34,433 nucleotides of DNA. Source: Nitrospiraceae bacterium. GTDB lineage: Bacteria > Nitrospirota > Nitrospiria > Nitrospirales > Nitrospiraceae. The DNA is taken from assembly GCA_005799365.1 (NCBI GenBank), contig SYGV01000141.1, positions 1 through 34,433 of the forward strand. The letters run 5' to 3'. Below, one piece after another: positions 1 through 8,603 of this stretch. How positions within the stretch are numbered: position 1 is the first letter of the stretch; each line of letters opens with the position of its first letter. The translations under genes were made by a program, and so were the position numbers. Under the pieces are notes generated by a model. That model saw only the letters and a program-made list of their open reading frames with translations, ran no database searches and was not told the origin of the DNA.

Positions 1-1
1 C

Positions 2-886
2 CGTTTCCGGGGGCTCGAAGGGGCCTGGGAAGGAGCGGTCGCCGGCATCGAGGCCTGCAAACGCAACGGGCTTCAGTTCCAGGTGCACTTCAGCGCCCAG
101 CCGATGAACTACCGGGAGCTGCCGGACGTGATCGAGTGGGCGCATGTGTTGGGCGCCAAGGTGCTGAATGTCTTCTTCATGGTCTGCACCGGCCGGGGCG
201 AGGAACTGACCGACATCACCCCGGCCCAGTACGAAGAAGTCCTGGGCTACCTGGTGGATTGCCAGGACAAGTACAAGGACATGCTGGTGCGCGCCCGCTG
301 CGCGCCCCACTTCAAACGCCTGGCCTACGAGAAGGATCCCAGTTCCCCGATCACCAAGGCCCAGGGCTATATGGGCGGCGGCTGCCTAGCCGGCACCAAC
401 TACGCCCGGGTGACCCCGAACGGCGAGTTGACCCCCTGTCCCTACATGCCGCTCTCGGCCGGGAATATCCGCGAGAAGAGCTTCGCAGACCTCTGGGAAC
501 GGTCCGACATTTTCGACTCCTTCCGCTATCCGCACCTCAAAGGCAAGTGCGGAGATTGCGAGTACAGCGAGATCTGCGGCGGCTGCCGGGCCCGTCCCTA
601 CGTGGCCCATGGGGATTGGCTGGACGAGGACCAGTGGTGCCTCTACACCCCGAAGGGCGGCGAAAAGGTGCAGGTGGCCTTCAACACGCCCGAAGATAGC
701 ACCGCGGTCTGGGACGAGGCGGCGCAGACCAGGCTCAGCCGCATCCCTTATTTCCTCCGCGCCATGGTCAAGAAAGGCGTGGAGCGGCATGCGCGCGAGC
801 AGGGCCTAGCCTGTATCACCGTCGAATTGATGGAAGAGCTCCGCAAAAAGCGGTTCGGCAACGACGCGCCGGTGTTTAAGTTCTAA
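2..886 (+). CDS. Radical SAM/SPASM-type protein (5' truncated by window edge) with C-terminal PCP_red-like domain
   Basis: Frame is open from base 2 (FRGLEGAWEGAVAGIEACKRNG...). SPASM-like cysteine cluster CGDCEYSEICGGCRARP...QWC. C-terminus WDEAAQTRLSRIPYFLRAMVKKGVERHAREQG..ITVELMEEL resembles the PCP_red (protochlorophyllide reductase C-terminal) motif. Confidence 0.8.
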   Translation, partial: RFRGLEGAWEGAVAGIEACKRNGLQFQVHFSAQPMNYRELPDVIEWAHVLGAKVLNVFFMVCTGRGEELTDITPAQYEEVLGYLVDCQDKYKDMLVRARCAPHFKRLAYEKDPSSPITKAQGYMGGGCLAGTNYARVTPNGELTPCPYMPLSAGNIREKSFADLWERSDIFDSFRYPHLKGKCGDCEYSEICGGCRARPYVAHGDWLDEDQWCLYTPKGGEKVQVAFNTPEDSTAVWDEAAQTRLSRIPYFLRAMVKKGVERHAREQGLACITVELMEELRKKRFGNDAPVFKF

Positions 887-1413
887 TGGACGCGCTGCAA
901 TCACTCCTGACCGACCTCAACCAACTCATCCCGATCGTCAACCATTGGTTGCACTTGGTCTCGGCCGTTATCTGGATCGGCGGCCTGGCCTTCCTGGTCA
1001 TGGCGGTCACGCCGGGGCTGAAGACCGCGGTGCCCAAAGAATATATCAAGCCCATCGCCGACACGTTTTACCGGCAGTACAAGCGCGTGGTGGGCGTCTT
1101 GCTGGTCGTGATCCTCTTTACCGGCGGGATCAATCTGCACTATGTGAATCAACTGCTGGTTTCCCAAACCGGGTCCGGCATTCCCCACCATGCCAAGTAC
1201 CTGACCGTGTTCTTCATCAAGCTGTTCCTGGTTCTGGGCATCCTGACGCTCTTCCTCTACACCATCATCTTTAAGACCGAGCCGACCGGCGAAGAAACGG
1301 CCGAGGAACGGGAAGAGCAAATGGCGGAGCCGGTCCCCTTCCAGCGCGTGGCTTTGTGGCTCGGTCTCCTCATCATCCTCTGCGCCGCCGCCCTGAAACA
1401 CTTGCACCAGTAG
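886..1413 (+). CDS. CopD-like/hydrophobic integral membrane protein
   Basis: 175 aa, 4 hydrophobic segments, LHLVSAVIWIGGLAFLVMAVTPGL motif typical of CopD/DUF-type membrane proteins; abuts the upstream CDS. Confidence 0.65.
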   Translation: MDALQSLLTDLNQLIPIVNHWLHLVSAVIWIGGLAFLVMAVTPGLKTAVPKEYIKPIADTFYRQYKRVVGVLLVVILFTGGINLHYVNQLLVSQTGSGIPHHAKYLTVFFIKLFLVLGILTLFLYTIIFKTEPTGEETAEEREEQMAEPVPFQRVALWLGLLIILCAAALKHLHQ

Positions 1414-1536
1414 GCGATTCTCTCCTCCACATCGCCTCCGTCAAGGCACCGCCGGTCGGTCTCCGTACCCTCCCCTATTCCATCGAGTGCTTCCCCCGAT
1501 TGACAAGCAAGCCGAACTCTTTACATTGCGCTCTCT

Positions 1537-2250
1537 ATGGTCCCCTCACCGCCATCCGGCGAGCCCCTCGACGCGCTGAGCGAAAAGCGTCCGCCACCGG
1601 AGCCCCACACCGCCGAACGGGCGCTTCCCAAGACCCATACCATCCTTGAAAAGGGCATGATGGAGCACCGTCCCTTCGGTGCGGACGCCACGGGCGAGAA
1701 GATTCGCGACGCGAGCGGCATGACGATCCGCGCCAACATCGAGTATCTCGAAGAGTCCATCAGCCTGACAGCGGGGCCGGCAGCAGGTGCGCAAGCGATC
1801 GACGACCTTTGTAGCAGGTTGAATGAGCGAATTCGTGATCCCGCATATCACGTCACCCCGGCGCTGCTCAGGAACATGTGGCACAGCTATCCGTACGAGT
1901 TCCGCTGTTTCCTGGGTGAGTTCTGCTGCATCATCGCCGGCGATCCGCAATTCGCGTTCAAAATGGCTCAGGCCAAGTTTCTCTCGCCGATCATCCAGAC
2001 CCTGGGCCACCCCTTCTCCGTCTCGCAGATCTACCGGATGTTTCCGCATTTCGGGGAGAAGTTCGTGAAGGGCTCCATGTATATGGAGGCGGAATCGGTG
2101 ACCGATCGCCGTGCCCTGCTCAGGATGAAATTCACCAATTCGGTGGACGGGCAGTTCGGGCCCTATCGGAAGGCCTGCGCGGCCCTGGTCTGCGCCGCTT
2201 CAAAGGGAGCGTTGACGGCCATTCCCGAGCGTATTCATCACGGCCGGCCG
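1537..2250 (+). pseudogene. N-terminal sensor part of a histidine kinase (V4R-like domain), frameshifted relative to its kinase part
   Basis: ORF 1537..2622 encodes a plausible sensory domain up to ...PERIHHGRP; beyond ~2245 the coherent protein (AAITDLSCMAEGDEWCEWDIAW) continues in another frame. The remainder to 2622 looks like out-of-frame readthrough. Confidence 0.6.
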
Positions 2251-2261
2251 CGATCACAGAC

Positions 2262-3962
2262 TTGTCGTGCATGGCCGAAGGCGATGAGTGGTGCGAGTGG
2301 GATATTGCCTGGGATCCTGAGTCGTCCCCTCAGCCCATCTGGATCGCCGCCGGTCTGCTGCTCAGCGGGGCATGCTGGTTGTACCTCCGATATGAGCAGC
2401 CCGCCTTCACCGCCGCCCAAACCCTGCTGCTGGCCTCTGGGCCGGCCGCCCTGTCGCTGCTGCTGGCCCGCTGGTGGACACGTCGCGCCAGGGTCCAGGC
2501 GCGGGAACGGTTGGTGGACGAGCATCTCCGCTCCGTCGAGGCTCGGCACGAAGAGCTGCGCGAGGCCTATCTGGAACAGGAACAGACCACGGTCGAATTG
2601 CGCCTCAAGGTTGGACAACTGACCATTCTCCATCGGGCCGGGCTCCTCTTCAGTTCCACCCTGGACCGGGACCTGTTGTTCGATTCCGTGCTCCGCGTCC
2701 TCAACGAGGACTTGTACTACGATCGGGCCATGATCTCGCTGTACGATCGCGACCGCCAAGCGGCTCACAAGATCCGCATCGTGGGAGCCTCCCAGGCTTG
2801 CACGGCCTTTGCGGAGAACCTGGCGATTCCCGTCATAGATCCGCACCTGCTGGAAGGCGCTGTCCTGTTGGAGGGGCGACCGATCCTGGTCCGAAATCTT
2901 CAGGACGTCCGGCTCCGCCTGCACCCCCTCCATCAGCAGTTGGCGACCATGACGGGAGCGAAGTCCTTTATCTCCGTCCCGTTGAAGGTCAAAGGCCAGG
3001 TCATGAGAGCGCTGACGGTGGACCGGGACGAGGTCAACGGCCTCGGGCAGGCCGACCTGGACCTGATGGTGACGGTTGCGAATCAGGTTGCCATCGCGAT
3101 CGACAATGCGGACGCCTACGCCCAAATCGAGGCCTTGAACGTTGGGCTGGAAGCCAAGGTGCGCGAGCGGACCCATGAACTGGAGCGGCTGAACCGGGAT
3201 CTGGCGGCCGCGAACCAGCAACTGCGCGAGCTGGACCATCTGAAGTCGGCGTTCGTCTCGATCGTCTCACACGAACTGGGCACGCCCATGACGTCCATCA
3301 AGGGCTACGTGGACAATCTGCTGGACGGCATCAGCGGCCCCTTGAACAATCGCCAGGCCCAATCACTCGAACGGGTCAAATGCAACGCCGATCGGCTGAC
3401 ACGCATGACCAACGAACTCCTGGATCTCTCCCGAATCGAAGCCGGGTTGATCGACCTGCGCCTGGCCTCGATCACGATTCCTGAATTGGTGGCCGACGTC
3501 ATGGACAGCGCCCAAGCTTTTGCCCGGCCCAAATCCATCATGCTCCGCCAACGATACGACGAGACGCTGCCTCCCATCACGGCCGATCGGGACAAGTTGC
3601 ACCAAGTCCTCACCAACCCGATCCACAATGCGATCAAATTCACGCCGCCGCACGGCCTTGTCCTCGTGGAGGCGGCCAGGATGGAGGAACAGGTTCAGAT
3701 TTGCGTCTCGGACAGCGGCTACGGGATCCCCGAGCAGGAACTGAATCGGGTGTTCGAGAAGTTTTACCGAGGGCCCTCCGCCCCCATCGAGACGAGAGGC
3801 GCGGGACTGGGGCTCTCAATCACCAAGAGCCTGGTGGAGTCGCACGGAGGCCATATTTGGGTAACCAGCAACAGGGGCCAAGGGAGCCGCTTCTGCTTCA
3901 CCCTCCCGATCGAGACTCCCATTACACCGGACCTATCCAGCCCCACGTATCGTCTCGGATAA
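2262..3962 (+). CDS. Sensor histidine kinase (TM, coiled coil, GAF, HisKA, HATPase)
   Basis: H-box SIVSHELGTPMTSIKGY, N-box HNAIKFTPP, G-boxes DSGYGIPEQELNRVFEKFYRG and GAGLGLSITKSLVESHGGHIWV; GAF-like segment LTILHRAGLLFSSTLDRDLLFDSVLRVL. Confidence 0.85.
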   Translation: MSCMAEGDEWCEWDIAWDPESSPQPIWIAAGLLLSGACWLYLRYEQPAFTAAQTLLLASGPAALSLLLARWWTRRARVQARERLVDEHLRSVEARHEELREAYLEQEQTTVELRLKVGQLTILHRAGLLFSSTLDRDLLFDSVLRVLNEDLYYDRAMISLYDRDRQAAHKIRIVGASQACTAFAENLAIPVIDPHLLEGAVLLEGRPILVRNLQDVRLRLHPLHQQLATMTGAKSFISVPLKVKGQVMRALTVDRDEVNGLGQADLDLMVTVANQVAIAIDNADAYAQIEALNVGLEAKVRERTHELERLNRDLAAANQQLRELDHLKSAFVSIVSHELGTPMTSIKGYVDNLLDGISGPLNNRQAQSLERVKCNADRLTRMTNELLDLSRIEAGLIDLRLASITIPELVADVMDSAQAFARPKSIMLRQRYDETLPPITADRDKLHQVLTNPIHNAIKFTPPHGLVLVEAARMEEQVQICVSDSGYGIPEQELNRVFEKFYRGPSAPIETRGAGLGLSITKSLVESHGGHIWVTSNRGQGSRFCFTLPIETPITPDLSSPTYRLG

Positions 3963-4231
3963 GCTCTGCATGCGATCCGATGCCGGTGGGAATCAGTTTC
4001 ATCACCCGGCGACCCTCACCGCATGCGGAATGCGCGGCCTGAAACCATCGCGGCGGCGCGCCATCTGAACGCCTTGACGGTTCTACCGGCGCCTTACGAT
4101 ATCGCCATATTGATCGCCCTGCTGCGTCGCACGCTGGCAAGTAGCCCAATGGAGGTGCGAGCGGAAAAGACGGAACCACGTCCGCATGAACACCGCGAGG
4201 AAGCTAGCTCACAATCGTTCGGGGATGATCG

Positions 4232-4951
4232 TTAGGGCGGGCTCAGGGACGGGGCTTTGACGACCTCGACTCCCGGCGGAACGACAAACTCGAACAGATC
4301 CGGCTTCAGGCTGGAGTTGGGCTTCAGGTTGGCGAACTCGAACGTCGAGACATTCCCGCTGACCTCGTGGATAGAGACCCGCTTGATAAAATAGGTCTTG
4401 GGTTGAACTTCCAACACGATCCGCACCACCGTACGGACCGCCTCGTTGCCATCCGGCTTCGGCAGCAGGTTGAGCAACGGCAATCCTCCCTCGCCCCGAT
4501 CGCCGGCGCGGCCGAGGTCCAGGGTATATTGTTCCTCCAGCTTGGCGGCGCCTTGCAACAGTTGCAGCGGAGCCTGGGAGGCGGCCATCTGCGTCAACTT
4601 GCCGATCAAGACCTGCTTGTGCTCCGGCACATACATTTTGACGTCGTTCTGGCTCACATAAATCTCTTCCACGTTGGGATCGGCATAGTCCCACCGCAGT
4701 CGACCCGGCTTCTTGATGTACATCCGACCGCTGGACACAATCGGCGTGGCGAACCCCTCGATCTTGGTCGTCTGTTTGAAGTCCGCCGACAGGTCGCGGG
4801 TCTGCTCGTACCGTGCTTGCAGCTTCTTCGCCACATCTCTCACGTCTTCGGCTCCGAAGACCGGCGCGGCTGCCAATGCAAAATGACAAATTAACAATGC
4901 AAAAAATATGGCGCCTCTTTTTGCATTTTGCATTCTGCATGTGGACTTCAT
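4232..4951 (-). CDS. lolA: Outer-membrane lipoprotein carrier protein LolA
   Basis: Signal peptide, then VAKKLQARYEQTRDLSADFKQTTKIEGF...SGRMYIKKPGRLRWDYADPNVEEIYVSQNDVKMYVPEHKQVLIG. ATGA overlap with the ftsK stop. Confidence 0.85.
   Translation of the reverse strand: MKSTCRMQNAKRGAIFFALLICHFALAAAPVFGAEDVRDVAKKLQARYEQTRDLSADFKQTTKIEGFATPIVSSGRMYIKKPGRLRWDYADPNVEEIYVSQNDVKMYVPEHKQVLIGKLTQMAASQAPLQLLQGAAKLEEQYTLDLGRAGDRGEGGLPLLNLLPKPDGNEAVRTVVRIVLEVQPKTYFIKRVSIHEVSGNVSTFEFANLKPNSSLKPDLFEFVVPPGVEVVKAPSLSPP
4875..4939. repeat. Inverted pair of 7-nt-period arrays within lolA
   Basis: AATGCAA AATGACA AATTAAC AATGCAA (4875-4902) facing TTTTGCA TTTTGCA TTCTGCA (4919-4939). Confidence 0.85.
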
Positions 4952-7389
4952 TCTTGCTCCTCCCCCACCGCTCCCTTGCGCACCAAGACTTCGCGCCGGC
5001 CGTCCCGGCCTGCCGCGCCGACAATCCCTTCTTCCTGCATCTGCTCGATCATGCGGGCGGCGCGGGGATAGCCGACGCGCAGACGCCGCTGGATCAGCGA
5101 GGCGGAGGCCTGGCCGGAGGAGATCACCAGATCCTTGGCCTGCTCGTACACCTCGTCCTTCGCCTCTTCTTCCTTGGCCTCTTCCTGCTTGAGCGATTGC
5201 AGCTCTTCGCTGTAGGCAGGAGCCGCTTGCTTCTTGATGAACTCAACCACTTGCCGCACATCATCGTCCGGCACAAATGAGCCGTGCAGCCGGTTCAGGG
5301 TCCCGGTGCCGGCAGCAAACAGCATGTCGCCGCGCCCCAGCAGGGACTCGGCCCCGTTGGCGTCGAGGATCGTGCGCGAGTCGGTCTTGGAGGACACCTT
5401 GAACGCGATACGGGCGGGAAAGTTCGCCTTAATCAGGCCGGTCAGCACATCCACCGAGGGCCGTTGCGTGGCCAGCACCAAGTGGATGCCGGAGGCCCGG
5501 GCCATCTGGGCCAGGCGCGCGATCTTCTCTTCCACTTCCTTGGGCGCGACCATCATCAAATCCGCCAGCTCGTCGATCATCACCACGATATAGGGCAGCG
5601 GCGCCGGAGGCGTTTTGGGCTCGGCGGAAGAGCCCAGCGGCTGCACCGATTCCGGCACCGCGCTTTCCCCGGCGGCCAGCCGCGCGTCCTCGGACAGGAA
5701 TTCGACCGGCGGCTCGGGCGACTCCGAGCCTTTCTTGTCGGACGGCTCCGGCAGAACGCCTTGCTGCTCCGCCACCATGCGATTGTAGGAATCGATATTG
5801 CGGACATTGGCCTCGGCCAGCAGCTTGTAGCGGCGCTCCATCTCCTGCACCACCCAGCTCAACCCGCGCGCCGCGGACTTGGCATCCGTGATGACCGGCC
5901 GCAACAAATGGGGCACGCCGTCGTAGGACTTCAACTCCAGCATCTTGGGATCAATTAGCAGCAGCTTCACTTCGTCCGGCCTAGCCGAGAACAGAAGGCT
6001 CAGGAGAATCGTATTGAGGCCGACGCTTTTCCCCGCGCCGGTCGCGCCGGCCACCAGCAAGTGCGGCATGGACTTGAGATCGGCCGCGGCCGGCTTCCCG
6101 AAAATGTCCTTCCCCAGGGCCAAGGCCAGCTTGCTCTTGGCCTGGCCTTTCACGAAGGCCTCGCTGATCATGACCTCCTTCAACGAGACGGTTTCGCGGT
6201 AGCGATTGGGCACTTCAATCCCGACCACAGACTTGCCCGGCAGCGGCGCCACGATGCGGAGGCTCTCCGCTTTCAAGGCCAAGGCCAGGTCGTCGGCCAG
6301 GTTGACGATGCGGGCCACCTTGACCCCCGGCGCCGGTTCGAACTCGTACATGACCACGACCGGACCGGGATGCACTTCCGTGACCTTGCCCTCGATTCCG
6401 AAACTCTGGAGCGCTTTGGTCAACACTTCCGACTGGGCCTTGAGTTCTTCGTCGCTCATCCGGTCCAGCGTGCCGGACGGATCGGTCAGCAACTCTCTCG
6501 GGTCCGGCAGCACATACCCGGTCGAGGCGACGTTCATGGCCACGAGCGTCCGCTCTTCCTCCTCTTCCTTCTCGGGAGGCGGGACGGCCTTCGGCTTCTT
6601 GGCCGGCTGATCCTTGTGCGGGGCGACGACTAGAGGCGGGTCCTCCGCCTCCGTGGGAACAGCCGCCAGTTCGATCTCGGCGGGACGGTTGATCTTGACC
6701 GGTTTCGGTTTGGCCTTCTTGACCTTCTCCGGCTGCTCTTCCTTTTCGGTCCGTTCCGGTATCAGAGCCAGGATCGTCTCTTTCAGCTTCGCCCACCAGC
6801 CAGGCACGCGCTGCCAGAGATCGGCCAGAGACATGGGGGCGGCCAGAAGCAACGAGACCAGGAGTCCGGCCAGCACGATAATATGGGCGCCGGTGCTGGC
6901 AAAGTAGAGCCGCAGGCCGTCCGCAAGCAGGTGCCCCACCCGCCCGCCTCCCAGCCCCGGATAGACCCAGCCGCTCAGGATGGTCGGAACGGCCGGCATC
7001 TCCAGGTGGAACAAGCTGCTCAGGAAAAGCAAGGCAGCCAGGGACCCGACGGCGCTGCGGATGGTCACGGTGAGCAGGCCGGCCACGAAGCAGCGTCCCG
7101 CCAACATGCCCAACAGGAACGGCAATAAATACGCCCCCCCTCCCACAAGCCAGAACAAGCCGGTCGCCAGCGTTGCGCCGACCGTTCCGATCATGTTCCG
7201 AGTCGAAGGGGAGGCGGCCTCCGAGGACGAGAAGAGCAGCGGATCGGATTCGGCGAACGAGAGGAGACTGAGCAACGTCAACAGGCTGCCGGTGATCAGA
7301 AGGACGCCGACCACCTCATGCTTGAGTTGGGAGGGTTCACGAGAGGCCGGGCGAGCGTCACCGCGCTTCGCCGTGGTGGGGGCACCCAT
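4948..7389 (-). CDS. ftsK: DNA translocase FtsK/SpoIIIE
   Basis: N-terminal TM segments, Walker A LLVAGATGAGKSVGLNT, PYIVVMIDELADLMM, ATQRPSVDVLTGLIKANFPARIAFKV, C-terminal winged-helix ASASLIQRRLRVGYPRAARMIEQMQEEGIVG. Confidence 0.95.
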   Translation of the reverse strand: MGAPTTAKRGDARPASREPSQLKHEVVGVLLITGSLLTLLSLLSFAESDPLLFSSSEAASPSTRNMIGTVGATLATGLFWLVGGGAYLLPFLLGMLAGRCFVAGLLTVTIRSAVGSLAALLFLSSLFHLEMPAVPTILSGWVYPGLGGGRVGHLLADGLRLYFASTGAHIIVLAGLLVSLLLAAPMSLADLWQRVPGWWAKLKETILALIPERTEKEEQPEKVKKAKPKPVKINRPAEIELAAVPTEAEDPPLVVAPHKDQPAKKPKAVPPPEKEEEEERTLVAMNVASTGYVLPDPRELLTDPSGTLDRMSDEELKAQSEVLTKALQSFGIEGKVTEVHPGPVVVMYEFEPAPGVKVARIVNLADDLALALKAESLRIVAPLPGKSVVGIEVPNRYRETVSLKEVMISEAFVKGQAKSKLALALGKDIFGKPAAADLKSMPHLLVAGATGAGKSVGLNTILLSLLFSARPDEVKLLLIDPKMLELKSYDGVPHLLRPVITDAKSAARGLSWVVQEMERRYKLLAEANVRNIDSYNRMVAEQQGVLPEPSDKKGSESPEPPVEFLSEDARLAAGESAVPESVQPLGSSAEPKTPPAPLPYIVVMIDELADLMMVAPKEVEEKIARLAQMARASGIHLVLATQRPSVDVLTGLIKANFPARIAFKVSSKTDSRTILDANGAESLLGRGDMLFAAGTGTLNRLHGSFVPDDDVRQVVEFIKKQAAPAYSEELQSLKQEEAKEEEAKDEVYEQAKDLVISSGQASASLIQRRLRVGYPRAARMIEQMQEEGIVGAAGRDGRREVLVRKGAVGEEQE

Positions 7390-7417
7390 GGGCGGGATGG
7401 TAACATAAAACGAAGCC

Positions 7418-7453
7418 GCTGTCAGCCGTCAGATGGCAGCTTGTCAGCTGGCA
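7418..7453. repeat. Degenerate heptamer array at the rsmA 3' end
   Basis: GCTGTCA GCCGTCA GATGGCA GCTTGTCA GCTGGCA; one unit is 8 nt. Confidence 0.75.
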
Positions 7454-8264
7454 GTTTCGCGCCTGGCTCCGCCCCGCTCAAGCCTTCGGCAAGGGCCGAA
7501 AATTCGCGCAGCGTCAGCGTTTCGGCCCTACGTCTTGGGTCGATTCCCGCCTGCGCCAACGCCGGCATGATCCGGTCCTGGGGCAGGCCCTCGTCCCGGA
7601 GGGAATTGGCAAGTGTCTTCCGCCGATGGGCAAACGAGGCACGGACCGTACGCACGAACCAAGCTTCATCCTGCACGACCAGCGCCGGCTGTCGCCGCAA
7701 CGCCAGAGAGACCACGGAGGATCCGACATCGGGACGAGGCCGGAAGCAGTTGGCCGACACCGTGAACGCCAGTTTCGCCACGGCTGCATATTGAGTCAGA
7801 ACCGACAGGATGCCGTAGTCCTCCGTTCCCGGCTGCGCCACCAAACGGCGCGCCACCTCGGTCTGGAGCATCAGGACCATCCGATCGATTTTCCGTCTTG
7901 CCTCCAAGAGCTTGAAGAGGAGCGGCGTGGACACGTAATAGGGAAGATTGGCCACAACGACCGTCCCCTCGGGAAGCTCCTCATAGGGAAATTCCAGCGC
8001 ATCTCCGAGACGGAGATCCAGATTCCGACAATCCCGGATCGTCTCTCTGAGATACTCGCCCAGTTGCACGTCCAGCTCGACCGCCATCACCCGCTTGGCC
8101 TCCGCGCACAGGGCGTGGGTCAGGACGCCCCGACCCGGGCCGATCTCGAAGACCGTCTCGTCCGGCCGCAACTCCGCCAGCGCCACGATCTTGCGGACGA
8201 TGTTGGGATCAACGAGAAAGTGCTGGCCGAGGCGTTTGCGGGCAGGCGGGAGGGCGGGCGTCAT
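7422..8264 (-). CDS. rsmA: 16S rRNA (adenine1518-N6/1519-N6)-dimethyltransferase
   Basis: RKRLGQHFLVDPNIVRKIV, VFEIGPGRGVLTHAL, VVANLPYYVSTPLLF: KsgA/RsmA signatures. Confidence 0.95.
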   Translation of the reverse strand: MTPALPPARKRLGQHFLVDPNIVRKIVALAELRPDETVFEIGPGRGVLTHALCAEAKRVMAVELDVQLGEYLRETIRDCRNLDLRLGDALEFPYEELPEGTVVVANLPYYVSTPLLFKLLEARRKIDRMVLMLQTEVARRLVAQPGTEDYGILSVLTQYAAVAKLAFTVSANCFRPRPDVGSSVVSLALRRQPALVVQDEAWFVRTVRASFAHRRKTLANSLRDEGLPQDRIMPALAQAGIDPRRRAETLTLREFSALAEGLSGAEPGAKLPADKLPSDG

Positions 8265-8279
8265 ACCGAACCGGTTCTG

Positions 8280-8603
8280 TTAGGGAACATGGTTTGTCGA
8301 ACCATCCTTCTTCACTTTTTCGGCCAACGCCGCTAGGTAATCGCGATAGAGTTCGACGTCATCGCTCAGCTCTTCCAGCAGGTCGTTCGAAAACGACGGG
8401 CCCGGCTTGGTGTCGGCAAACCGCTGCGCTTCCTGCTGTCCCAGATGCCGGACAATCAAGGGAATCGCGGCGCCTTTCCACTTCACCAACCGCTCTCCCG
8501 CCGCGACGGTATTGAGACTCGTCCGGGCCTCTTCTAGGAGGGCGTCCAGCGCCAGGATCTGCTGTTGAAGCATGTCGAGTGCCTGTCGAGTCTGGTCCAT
8601 CAT
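8280..8603 (-). CDS. Small conserved protein between pdxA and rsmA
   Basis: MMDQTRQALDMLQQQILALDALLEEAR...; start codon overlaps the pdxA stop. Longer ORF to 8768 is antisense/out-of-frame readthrough into pdxA. Confidence 0.6.
   Translation of the reverse strand: MMDQTRQALDMLQQQILALDALLEEARTSLNTVAAGERLVKWKGAAIPLIVRHLGQQEAQRFADTKPGPSFSNDLLEELSDDVELYRDYLAALAEKVKKDGSTNHVP

Noticed and set aside
386-790. Antisense ORF 386..790 (-) and overlapping + ORFs inside the radical SAM gene
   Set aside because: Typical GC-rich shadow ORFs; low-complexity A/R/G composition and full overlap with a clear CDS.
2241-2255. Programmed -1 ribosomal frameshift in the histidine kinase
   Set aside because: No X-XXY-YYZ slippery site in the original frame and no obvious stimulatory pseudoknot; error or mutation is simpler.
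2238-3239. 333-aa minus-strand ORF opposite the histidine kinase
   Set aside because: Gln/Arg/Gly-rich translation with no family motifs; antisense to well-supported kinase domains.
4023-4235. 70-aa ORF between the kinase and lolA
   Set aside because: No clear RBS, no recognisable motif, located in the convergent intergenic region.
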